From contig JAFPMR010000300.1 in assembly GCA_017411235.1 (NCBI GenBank), positions 1 through 6,698 of the forward strand: DNA of 6,698 bases, read 5' to 3'. A model generated the notes under the pieces. The model saw only the letters and a list, made by a program, of their open reading frames with translations, made no database searches and had not been told where the DNA came from. Of the stretch, positions 1 to 5,374 are shown piece after piece; within the stretch, counting starts at the first letter, position 1, and each line of letters begins with the position of its first letter. Both the position numbers and the translations under genes were made by a program. The stretch is from Bacilli bacterium. GTDB taxonomy: Bacteria; Bacillota_I; Bacilli_A; RF39; UBA660.

Positions 1-43
1 ATTTCTTATTTGATACAAAAGTCGCATTATCATGTTTTTAAAG

Positions 44-63
44 AACATTATATTTAAAATGTT
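44..63. repeat. Small AT-rich inverted repeat upstream of 5S rRNA
   Basis: AACATT at 44-49 and AATGTT at 58-63 can form a 6-bp stem with an 8-nt loop. It is followed only by a short T stretch, so it could be a weak terminator of an upstream transcript or a processing stem in a 23S-5S spacer. The rest of bases 1-95 shows no gene, no tRNA and no recognisable 23S rRNA end. Confidence 0.2.
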
Positions 64-99
64 TTAAGAATAAAAAGGTTACAAAAAGAAAAAAAGCTT

Positions 100-204
100 T
101 ATGGTGACAATGGCTACGTGGATATACCTCTTCCCATCCCGAACAGAGAAGTCAAGCACGTACACGTCGAAAATAGCGCTGAGCAAAAATAGATCGTTGC
201 CAGC
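100..204 (+). rRNA. rrf: 5S ribosomal RNA
   Basis: This is the small rRNA of the large ribosomal subunit. Helix I pairs TGGTGAC (102-108) with GTTGCCA (196-202). Helix II pairs TACGTG (115-120) with CACGTA (157-162) perfectly. The conserved loop B/C and helix III segment lies at 133-157 and includes CCCGAAC (138-144) followed by GAAGTCAAGC. The TAG/AGATCG elements of helix V are recognisable near 174-195. The total of about 105 nt is shorter than the 116-120 nt typical of Bacilli and closer to Mollicutes 5S. No 16S or 23S sequence is visible, so the gene either stands alone or closes an rRNA operon that ends just upstream of the window. The exact ends are uncertain by a few bases. Confidence 0.93.
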
Positions 205-213
205 TTTTTTTTT
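203..213 (+). terminator. Intrinsic terminator of the 5S rRNA transcript
   Basis: A run of nine T (205-213) directly follows the 5S terminal helix. AAAAAGC (91-97) upstream can pair with GCTTTTT (203-209), extending helix I into a long closing stem that precedes the U-tract. A second T-run follows at 218-225. Confidence 0.6.
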
Positions 214-217
214 GCAC

Positions 218-246
218 TTTTTTTTAAATCAAATTTTATATATAAT
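218..246 (+). promoter_or_regulatory. Promoter of the pilin-like/propeller gene
   Basis: A perfect -10 hexamer TATAAT sits at 241-246. The best-spaced -35 (17 nt) is only a T-run at 218-223. TTGCAC at 212-217 looks more like a -35 but leaves a 23-nt spacer. Predicted transcription start is near 253, giving a leader of about 38 nt that holds a strong Shine-Dalgarno (AAAGGAGGT, 275-283) before the ATG at 291. Confidence 0.55.
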
Positions 247-290
247 TAAAATGAGTTTATATGTATTATGAATAAAAGGAGGTCGTAATT

Positions 291-1601
291 ATGAACAATA
301 CTTTGCTATTGGCTTTTTGTGATAGATCATATATTGTTGAAATATTGTTAATAATTAAGACTTTCTTTAAAATGGCATGTTATTTAGCACCTATAATAGT
401 TATTATTATTTCTATTTCTCATATATTTAAAGTAGTTATGAACGGAAAAGAAGATGACTTAAAAGATGCTTTTAAAGTAACTGTTAAGAGAATTATAGCT
501 GGTTTAGTTATTTGTTTTTTACCTGCACTTGTTAATTATGTCTTTACTGGAATTGTAGAAGCTTCAGAAGTTGAATTCTTAGCTTGTTTTGAAAGTGCTT
601 CTAAAGAGAAGGTAGCTAGTTTAAAAGCTAAGGAAGAAGCCGAAGAAGAAGCTAAAAAAAGACAACAAGAAAAAGAGGATGAAGCGCAACTAAGAAAAGC
701 GTGGGAAGAAGAACAAAAGATAAGAGAAGGAAATAAAGAGTCTTTTGAAGAGTGGAAAAAACGACATAACAACTCTGGAGCAGGTGCTGGTCCTGCTCAT
801 AGTGTTAGTGATAAAACTGATTATGGTAACAGGACTTTAAATGTTACTAAAGCTGTTGATACAAATATTAACAATCCAGATTCTGGATTAGGTGATGGAA
901 GAAATAAATACCGAGCTGTTCAAAATGCTGCATATACTGGTAATCATGTGGTTTATGCTCAGAATAAGAATTATGGAAGCATCGAGAGCTCTAGTAGAGG
1001 AGGACGTATTTGTTGGTCAGAATTATCTACAGGAAGACAAGTTAAGTGTGTTGAAGTAGGAGAAGAAGGCGGACATATGGATGGTCTTGCTTATGATAAT
1101 GATCGCGGTTATGTTTTAAAAACTGTTAGCGGTGGAAGATTATTACAATTAGATAATAAAAAGATGGAAGCTGCTGGATATGTCAAAATACCTGAAACAC
1201 ATGTTGGTATTACTTATGTTCCTAAAGTACATTCTTTAGTTGGAGAAGAAGATGGCAAGTTAATATTCTATAAGTATAATAGTTCAACTAATGCTTATGA
1301 AAGAGATCATGTTGTACAATTACATGGTTTTGATGCTAATGCTGTTCAAGGTATTGGTACTGATGGAACAAATATCTTTATTGCGGATTCATCTCCATGG
1401 GATAATAAAAAGAATCTATATACTTATTCTTTAAGTGGAGAAAAACTAGAAGTTCATTCTTTTGGTAGTGGTTTTGGTGGAATGTCAGATGAAGTAGAGT
1501 CAGCATTTGCTGATAATGATGGTACATTATATTTAGCTTGTCCACAAGGAATAGCTAAAGTTGAGAATTATAAAGCAAATAAAATTGGTTTGCCTACTTA
1601 G
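291..1601 (+). CDS. TrbC/VirB2-like membrane module fused to a putative beta-propeller
   Basis: The product has 436 residues and no recognised gene name. The N-terminus has a short hydrophobic stretch with Cys10, then two membrane segments (about 28-48 and 68-89) flanking a polar loop, MNGKEDD (50-56) up to K66-R67. This two-helix pattern with the GKED loop and a late Pro-Asn resembles small TrbC/VirB2-like pilin-type proteins of Gram-positive bacteria. By the positive-inside rule the loop is cytoplasmic and the C-terminus outside. Residues 100-158 are a Glu/Lys/Arg/Gln-rich stalk, probably coiled coil, followed by a Gly-Ala hinge (162-168). Residues about 205-430 have recurring units of roughly 45 residues with aligned elements such as GHMDGLAYD (261-269), VQGIGTDG (352-359) and FADNDGTLYLA (406-416), which suggests an NHL- or lactonase-like beta-propeller. 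Cys241 and Cys253 could form a disulfide. The AAAGGAGGT site 8 nt upstream supports the ATG. Membrane topology and the propeller are inferences; ligand or enzymatic activity is unknown. Confidence 0.82.
   Translation: MNNTLLLAFCDRSYIVEILLIIKTFFKMACYLAPIIVIIISISHIFKVVMNGKEDDLKDAFKVTVKRIIAGLVICFLPALVNYVFTGIVEASEVEFLACFESASKEKVASLKAKEEAEEEAKKRQQEKEDEAQLRKAWEEEQKIREGNKESFEEWKKRHNNSGAGAGPAHSVSDKTDYGNRTLNVTKAVDTNINNPDSGLGDGRNKYRAVQNAAYTGNHVVYAQNKNYGSIESSSRGGRICWSELSTGRQVKCVEVGEEGGHMDGLAYDNDRGYVLKTVSGGRLLQLDNKKMEAAGYVKIPETHVGITYVPKVHSLVGEEDGKLIFYKYNSSTNAYERDHVVQLHGFDANAVQGIGTDGTNIFIADSSPWDNKKNLYTYSLSGEKLEVHSFGSGFGGMSDEVESAFADNDGTLYLACPQGIAKVENYKANKIGLPT
309..764 (+). repeat. Tandem paralogous module, copy 1
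   Basis: This 456-nt segment encodes the membrane-plus-stalk module and aligns without a gap to 1647-2102. By eye 135 of 152 encoded residues are identical. Many codons differ only at the third base. The longest exact shared run is 40 nt (418-457 matching 1756-1795). Similarity ends abruptly after the shared EEWKKR motif. Confidence 0.9.
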
Positions 1602-1618
1602 TTAATAAAATATATAAT
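1590..1618 (+). promoter_or_regulatory. Promoter of the pilin-like/SGNH gene
   Basis: TTGCCT (1590-1595) and a perfect TATAAT (1613-1618) are separated by 17 nt. The -35 lies inside the last codons of the preceding gene. The predicted start is near 1625, leaving a leader of about 16 nt before ATG 1641. The second paralogue can therefore be transcribed independently as well as by read-through. Confidence 0.6.
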
Positions 1619-1629
1619 AGATAAGGAAG

Positions 1630-1635
1630 AAGGTG
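1630..1635 (+). promoter_or_regulatory. Ribosome binding site that favours ATG 1641 over GTG 1635
   Basis: AAGGTG lies 5 nt before ATG 1641. An upstream AAGGAAG (1623-1629) would serve GTG 1635 with similar spacing, but it falls at the predicted transcription start and may not be fully present on the mRNA. ATG 1641 is preferred, although GTG 1635 adds only two residues and cannot be excluded. Confidence 0.5.
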
Positions 1636-1640
1636 TGGTA

Positions 1641-2747
1641 ATGATATTAGCTTTTTGTGATAGATCATATATAGTAGAAATATTGTTAATTATCAAAACC
1701 TTCTTTAAAATGGCTTGCTATTTAGCTCCACTAATAGTCACTATTGTTTCAATAGCTCATATATTTAAAGTAGTTATGAACGGAAAAGAAGATGATTTAA
1801 AAGATGCTTTTAAGGTAACTGTTAAAAGAATAATAGCAGGTTTATTAATAATGTTCTTACCATCTATTATTAATTATGTCTTTACTGGAATAGTAGATGC
1901 TTCTGAAGTTGAATTCTTATCATGCTTTGAATCAGCTTCTAAAGAAAAAGTTGCAGCATTAAAACAAAAAGAAGAAGCTGAAGAAGAAGCTAAAAAAAGA
2001 CAGCAAGAAAAAGAGGATGAAGAACAACTTAGAAGAGCTTATGAAGAAGAACAAAAGATAAGAGAAGGAAATAGAGAATCTTTTGAAGAATGGAAAAAGA
2101 GAAAAGAAGAAGAGGAAAGACGCCAACAACAACAGCAACAACAATCTAGTGGAAGTGGTGCTGGTGCTGGGTCAATAATAGCAGATGTACCAAATGGAAC
2201 TTCTAATATTATTATTGGTGATTCTCGTACTGTAGGTATGTGTGCTTCTATTACTGGAGATTGGACGAAATGTCAATTCTCTAATGGTGGTAAGAGTAAC
2301 GATGCCGATTTCTATATTGCTCAAGGATCAATGGGGTATTCTTGGTTTAATAGTACTGCTGTTCCAGCAGTAAACCAAATCTTAGCTTCACATCCAGGAG
2401 TTAAATATAATATCTATACATGGATGGGAGTTAATTTCCTTTTATATGATATAGATAAATATATTCCTAAATATAATGAATTAGTTAATGGAGCATGGAA
2501 GGATCACAAAGTAATTTTAGTCTCTGTTGGTCCTGTTAATGAAGCTATTGAGCGTGAACATGGATATAGTACTAAGAATGCTGATATTGAAACGTTTAAT
2601 GCTAAATTAAAGAATGGAGTACGTGCAAATAATGTTTCTTTCTGTGATGTTTACTCACCTTTAGGTATGAGTTTTGGCACTGGAGATGGCTTACATTACA
2701 CAGGAGAAACTTATAAAAAGGTTTATAGTTTAATGAAACAATGTTAA
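1641..2747 (+). CDS. TrbC/VirB2-like membrane module fused to an SGNH/GDSL hydrolase
   Basis: The product has 368 residues from ATG 1641 (370 from GTG 1635). The first 154 residues repeat the module of the preceding gene: Cys6, membrane segments about 24-44 and 64-85, Cys95 and a charged stalk. A seven-Gln run (162-168) and a Gly-Ala hinge (171-177) follow. The C-terminal domain has the SGNH hydrolase blocks in order: GDSR with nucleophile Ser195 (block I, 193-196), Gly232 (block II, in a MGYSW context), GVN with Gly263 and Asn265 (block III), and DGLHY with Asp349 and His352 (block V). The catalytic set Ser-Gly-Asn-His is complete, so an active esterase or deacetylase is expected. By predicted topology it would act outside the cell, tethered by the stalk. 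Likely substrates are O-acyl groups on surface glycans, which is inference from the family. The gene starts 39 nt after its paralogue and has its own promoter. Confidence 0.87.
   Translation: MILAFCDRSYIVEILLIIKTFFKMACYLAPLIVTIVSIAHIFKVVMNGKEDDLKDAFKVTVKRIIAGLLIMFLPSIINYVFTGIVDASEVEFLSCFESASKEKVAALKQKEEAEEEAKKRQQEKEDEEQLRRAYEEEQKIREGNRESFEEWKKRKEEEERRQQQQQQQSSGSGAGAGSIIADVPNGTSNIIIGDSRTVGMCASITGDWTKCQFSNGGKSNDADFYIAQGSMGYSWFNSTAVPAVNQILASHPGVKYNIYTWMGVNFLLYDIDKYIPKYNELVNGAWKDHKVILVSVGPVNEAIEREHGYSTKNADIETFNAKLKNGVRANNVSFCDVYSPLGMSFGTGDGLHYTGETYKKVYSLMKQC
1647..2102 (+). repeat. Tandem paralogous module, copy 2
   Basis: This is the gapless counterpart of 309-764. Residue changes are mostly conservative and concentrate in the membrane segments (Ile/Val/Leu/Ala/Ser exchanges) and at a few stalk positions. 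The cytoplasmic loop and the segment leading to the Cys after the second membrane helix are nearly invariant. Confidence 0.9.
2124..2144 (+). repeat. CAA/CAG trinucleotide tract encoding polyglutamine
   Basis: Seven consecutive Gln codons (six CAA and one CAG) sit between the charged stalk and the Gly-Ala hinge of the SGNH protein. The paralogue lacks this insert. Slippage here would change linker length in frame rather than switch the gene off. Confidence 0.8.
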
Positions 2748-2784
2748 ACAATTTATCTACTTTTTGTAAAATTTGTCATATTTT

Positions 2785-2814
2785 TTGCAAACAATTAAGA
2801 TATATTGTTATAAT
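2785..2814 (+). promoter_or_regulatory. Promoter of tsaE
   Basis: TTGCAA (2785-2790) and TATAAT (2809-2814) are separated by 18 nt, with a TGT extended -10 triplet at 2806-2808. A small dyad, AACAAT/ATTGTT (2790-2795 and 2804-2809), lies in the spacer and may be chance. Predicted transcription starts near 2821, so the leader is only about 11 nt. No convincing terminator is visible between the SGNH gene (ends 2747) and this promoter. Confidence 0.7.
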
Positions 2815-2820
2815 CAGTAT

Positions 2821-2827
2821 AGGTGAT
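2821..2827 (+). promoter_or_regulatory. Shine-Dalgarno that sets the tsaE start at ATG 2832
   Basis: AGGTGAT lies 4 nt before ATG 2832. The in-frame GTG at 2823 is part of this ribosome binding site and falls within two bases of the predicted transcription start, so it cannot be the start codon. Confidence 0.75.
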
Positions 2828-2831
2828 AGAA

Positions 2832-3281
2832 ATGAATTATAAGATTACATCAAGATGCGAAGAAGATACTATGGAAATCGCTGAAAATATTGAAAGTGAA
2901 AAATTCCCAGGAATGGTTATATGTTTAGATGGAGAACTTGGTAGTGGAAAGACTGTTTTTGTAAAAGGGTTTGCAAAAGCTTTAGGTATTACAGAAACTG
3001 TTACTAGTCCTACTTTTAGTTTAGTTAAGGAATATCCTGATGGTGAAATGCCTTTGTATCATATGGATGTTTATCGTTTAGATGAGAACAATGATATTGG
3101 TGTTGAAGACTATCTTAATATGGATGGCGTATGTATTATTGAATGGCCAGAAATGATTGAAGATAGATTACCTGAGGAAAGATTAGATGTTAAATTTAAG
3201 GTAATTGATGATAATACTAGAGTAATTGTATTTACTCCTCATGGAAGTCAATACGAAGACTTGTGTAATTCAGTATTCTAA
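2832..3281 (+). CDS. tsaE: tRNA threonylcarbamoyladenosine biosynthesis ATPase TsaE
   Basis: The product has 149 residues, normal for the family. It is the P-loop ATPase that supports the TsaB-TsaD complex in placing threonylcarbamoyl on A37 of ANN-decoding tRNAs in the cytoplasm. Walker A is GELGSGKT (34-41). The family signatures follow in order: TSPTFSLV (58-65), HMDVYRL with Asp79 (77-83) and the IIEWPE motif (102-107). All expected residues are present. It is the first t6A gene in the block but is separated from tsaB by a terminator and a new promoter, so it forms its own short transcript unless read-through occurs. Start choice is explained under its ribosome binding site. Confidence 0.96.
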   Translation: MNYKITSRCEEDTMEIAENIESEKFPGMVICLDGELGSGKTVFVKGFAKALGITETVTSPTFSLVKEYPDGEMPLYHMDVYRLDENNDIGVEDYLNMDGVCIIEWPEMIEDRLPEERLDVKFKVIDDNTRVIVFTPHGSQYEDLCNSVF

Positions 3282-3300
3282 AAACTCGAAAGAGTTTTTT
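3280..3300 (+). terminator. Rho-independent terminator after tsaE
   Basis: The stem AAAACTC (3281-3287) pairs with GAGTTTT (3292-3298) around a GAAA tetraloop, with one more A-T pair at 3280/3299. It runs into a T-rich tail (3295-3305, broken by one C). The stem begins inside the tsaE stop codon. Confidence 0.85.
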
Positions 3301-3324
3301 CTTTTGCCTAAAATATGGTATAAT
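3296..3324 (+). promoter_or_regulatory. Promoter of the tsaB-rimI-tsaD operon
   Basis: A perfect TATAAT (3319-3324) is preceded by TGG (3316-3318), an extended -10. The -35 at 17-nt spacing (3296-3301, TTTTTC) is poor and overlaps the U-tract of the tsaE terminator. Predicted start is near 3331, with a 16-nt leader carrying AGAGGGG (3334-3340) before ATG 3347. Confidence 0.65.
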
Positions 3325-3346
3325 ATGGCACGAAGAGGGGATAAAT

Positions 3347-3919
3347 ATGTATAGTTTATTTATTGATACTCATGATAAAAATGTAGTCGTTATTATATAT
3401 AAAGATGGAAAAGTTTTTAAGATGAAAAATGTTGAATCTAAAAATAAGCATAGTGAGATTACTATGCCAATTATAGATTCTTTATTTGGTGAAGCAAAAT
3501 TAGATGTTAAAGATCTTAATGAAGTAATTGTTGTTAATGGTCCTGGTTCTTTTACTGGAGAAAGAATAGCAGTTACTATTGGAAAGACTATTGCATATTG
3601 TTTAAGTATTCCTATTAAAGCAATAGATTCTTTAAGTATTATTGCTGTTAATGTAGATAAAGATACTAAGTATGTTTCTCTACCAGATAGAAATGGTGCT
3701 TTTGTAGGAGTCTTTGATAAAGACAATAAACGATTAGAAGATTTTGTTTATTTAAATAAGTCTAGTTATGCTGATTATATTGTTAAACATGATGTTGTTT
3801 ATGATATTGATATTGACTATGATAAAGTTTATGAATTAACTAAGAATATTGATTCTCTTAATCCTCATGAAGTTAAACCTTTATATGTTAAAGGAATTAG
3901 TGCTTTAAATGATAAATAA
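3347..3919 (+). CDS. tsaB: tRNA threonylcarbamoyladenosine biosynthesis protein TsaB
   Basis: The product has 190 residues. It is the ASKHA-fold partner of TsaD in the t6A complex, a structural and regulatory subunit in the cytoplasm. The N-terminal phosphate-loop-like FIDT (5-8), HSE (35-37) and the hallmark GPGSFTG (65-71) identify it. It is shorter than the roughly 220-230 residues usual for Bacilli, with the loss in the C-terminal half. The usual Leu-Arg after the hallmark reads Glu72-Arg73 here. The closing PLYVK segment (178-182) still matches the family. The AGAGGGG site 6 nt upstream fixes the start. Its last 11 nt overlap rimI. Confidence 0.93.
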   Translation: MYSLFIDTHDKNVVVIIYKDGKVFKMKNVESKNKHSEITMPIIDSLFGEAKLDVKDLNEVIVVNGPGSFTGERIAVTIGKTIAYCLSIPIKAIDSLSIIAVNVDKDTKYVSLPDRNGAFVGVFDKDNKRLEDFVYLNKSSYADYIVKHDVVYDIDIDYDKVYELTKNIDSLNPHEVKPLYVKGISALNDK

Positions 3920-4343
3920 GGTTATTTTAAGCGATTTAGAGAGGTTTAATGAGTTAGGTAGATTAGTTAATGCTAACTTTAATAATCTCTTTAATTTAAG
4001 CTCTTTATTAGGTTCTGAGACTGATTATATATATGGATATTATGATAATGATGAACTAGTTGGTTTTATTCATCTAAGTAAGTCTTATGAAGTTGTAGAT
4101 ATTGTTAATATCGTGGTAGATATCAACAAGAGAAAAATGGGGATTGGAAAGAAATTAGTTCAATATGTATGTAATGCTTTTGATGATGTTGAAAGTATTA
4201 TGTTAGAAGTAAGAGAAAGTAATGAAGCTGCTATTAATTTATATAAGAAGTGTGGCTTTGTAGAAATAAATAGAAGAAAGAAATACTATGGTAATGAAGA
4301 TGCCATAATAATGAAGAAGGTGATAAGTAATGAAGGATGTTAA
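3909..4343 (+). CDS. rimI: GNAT N-acetyltransferase, RimI type
   Basis: The product has 144 residues. RimI enzymes transfer acetyl from acetyl-CoA to protein N-termini, classically ribosomal protein bS18. The acetyl-CoA binding motif A reads RKMGIG (75-80) within the usual VDINKRKMGIGKKL context. The C-terminal RimI signature EVRESNEAAINLYKKCGF (100-117) includes the probable catalytic Tyr112. The start overlaps the end of tsaB by 11 nt, and the only upstream AAGGA (3891-3895) is 13 nt away, so translation is probably coupled to tsaB. The location between tsaB and tsaD is the common Firmicutes order. The actual substrate here is not shown by sequence. Confidence 0.92.
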   Translation: MINKVILSDLERFNELGRLVNANFNNLFNLSSLLGSETDYIYGYYDNDELVGFIHLSKSYEVVDIVNIVVDINKRKMGIGKKLVQYVCNAFDDVESIMLEVRESNEAAINLYKKCGFVEINRRKKYYGNEDAIIMKKVISNEGC

Positions 4344-5334
4344 TATTTTAGCTATTGAATCATCATGTGATGAAACTAGTATGGCTATTATCCGTAATGG
4401 ATGTGAATGTGTTCATTTAACTGTATTAACACAAATGGATACTCATGCTGAATTCGGTGGAGTAGTTCCAGAAATAGCATCACGTATGCATACTGAAAAT
4501 ATTACAATGGTTTTAGAAGAAACATTAACTAAAGCTAAAATGACTATGGATGATATTGACGCTGTTGCTGTTACTTATGCACCAGGTTTATTAGGTAGTT
4601 TATTAGTAGGTGTAGAATTTGCAAAAACTTTATCGTTTATTTATAAGAAACCTTTAATAGCTGTTAATCATATTGCTGGACATATCTATGCTAATAATTT
4701 AGAGAGTCCAATGGAATTCCCTTTACTTGCTTTAGTAGTAAGTGGTGGGCATACTGATTTAATACTTATGAAAGGTGATTACGAGTTCGAAAAAATTGGT
4801 GGTACTTTAGATGATGCTATTGGTGAATGCTATGATAAGGTTGCTAGAGTATTAGGCATTAGGTATCCTGGCGGGCCTAATGTAGAGAAGTGTGCTTTAG
4901 AAGGTGAGCATACTTATGATTTACCAATACCAATGAATGATGACTCATTTAATATGAGCTTTAGTGGACTTAAGAGTTCAATTATTAATTTAGTACATAA
5001 TGAACAACAAAGAGGTAATGAGATTAGAAAGAATGATTTAGCTCGTAGTTTTCAAGATGTTGCTATTGATCAATTAGCAAGAAAGACAGAACTAGCTATT
5101 AAGAAATATAATGTTAAGAATATGATTATTGCTGGTGGTGTTTCTGCTAATAAATATTTAAGACAAGAGATAAAGAAAGTTACTGATAAATATAATGTTA
5201 GTTTATCTGTACCTAGAATGGTATATTGTACAGATAATGCAGCAATGATAGGTGCTGCTGCTTATCCTTTATATAAGATGGGTAAGTTTGCTGATCTAAC
5301 TTTAAATGCTACAAGTAGTGATGAAATTTATTAG
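4330..5334 (+). CDS. tsaD: tRNA N6-adenosine threonylcarbamoyltransferase TsaD
   Basis: The product has 334 residues, full family length. It transfers the threonylcarbamoyl group from the adenylate intermediate to A37 of tRNA, with TsaB and TsaE. The N-terminal IESSCDET (9-16) and ASRMHTENI (50-58) fit the family. The metal ligands are His114 and His118 in HIAGH and Asp302 in CTDNAAMIG. VSGGHTD (137-143), YPGGP (179-183), FSGLKSS (211-217) and IAGGVSANKYLR (267-278) are all present. A clear ribosome site, GAAGGTGAT, lies at about 4316-4324, and the start overlaps rimI by 14 nt. No key residue is missing. TsaC/Sua5, needed upstream in the pathway, is not in this window. Confidence 0.97.
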   Translation: MKDVNILAIESSCDETSMAIIRNGCECVHLTVLTQMDTHAEFGGVVPEIASRMHTENITMVLEETLTKAKMTMDDIDAVAVTYAPGLLGSLLVGVEFAKTLSFIYKKPLIAVNHIAGHIYANNLESPMEFPLLALVVSGGHTDLILMKGDYEFEKIGGTLDDAIGECYDKVARVLGIRYPGGPNVEKCALEGEHTYDLPIPMNDDSFNMSFSGLKSSIINLVHNEQQRGNEIRKNDLARSFQDVAIDQLARKTELAIKKYNVKNMIIAGGVSANKYLRQEIKKVTDKYNVSLSVPRMVYCTDNAAMIGAAAYPLYKMGKFADLTLNATSSDEIY

Positions 5335-5341
5335 TAATATA

Positions 5342-5350
5342 TGATATTAT
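5342..5350 (+). promoter_or_regulatory. Possible extended -10 promoter before the SDR gene
   Basis: TGATATTAT at 5342-5350 reads as a TGN triplet plus TATTAT. No good -35 is present at the right distance, where the sequence is the end of tsaD. The 40-nt gap after tsaD holds no terminator, so read-through from tsaD is equally possible. Confidence 0.3.
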
Positions 5351-5374
5351 AGTAATGATAAGAGAGGTGAAACT

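Noticed and set aside
536..772. Open frame on the minus strand opposite the charged stalk of the first paralogue
   Set aside because: It is a mirror of the Glu/Lys-rich coding stretch: low-complexity Ser/Leu/Phe/Cys translation, no ribosome site, and inside a well-supported gene.
1959..2144. Minus-strand open frame made almost wholly of Leu, Phe and Ser
   Set aside because: It is the complement of GAA/AAA codons of the second stalk and a composition artefact.
291..2747. Conjugation or type IV secretion locus
   Set aside because: Only the pilin-like module hints at this; no VirB4, VirD4, relaxase or other transfer gene is in the window, and the neighbours are housekeeping genes.
2823..2831. 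GTG at 2823 as the tsaE start
   Set aside because: It lies inside the Shine-Dalgarno and at the predicted transcription start; ATG 2832 has correct spacing and family-like length.
3370..3726. Minus-strand open frame of 118 residues opposite tsaB
   Set aside because: tsaB carries clear family motifs on the plus strand; the minus frame has no recognisable motif or ribosome site.
4861..4863. AGG codons as evidence for an AGG-to-Met code known from some uncultured Bacilli
   Set aside because: AGG is rare here (I counted four: in the propeller gene, rimI, tsaD and the SDR gene), and none falls at a position conserved enough to tell Arg from Met.
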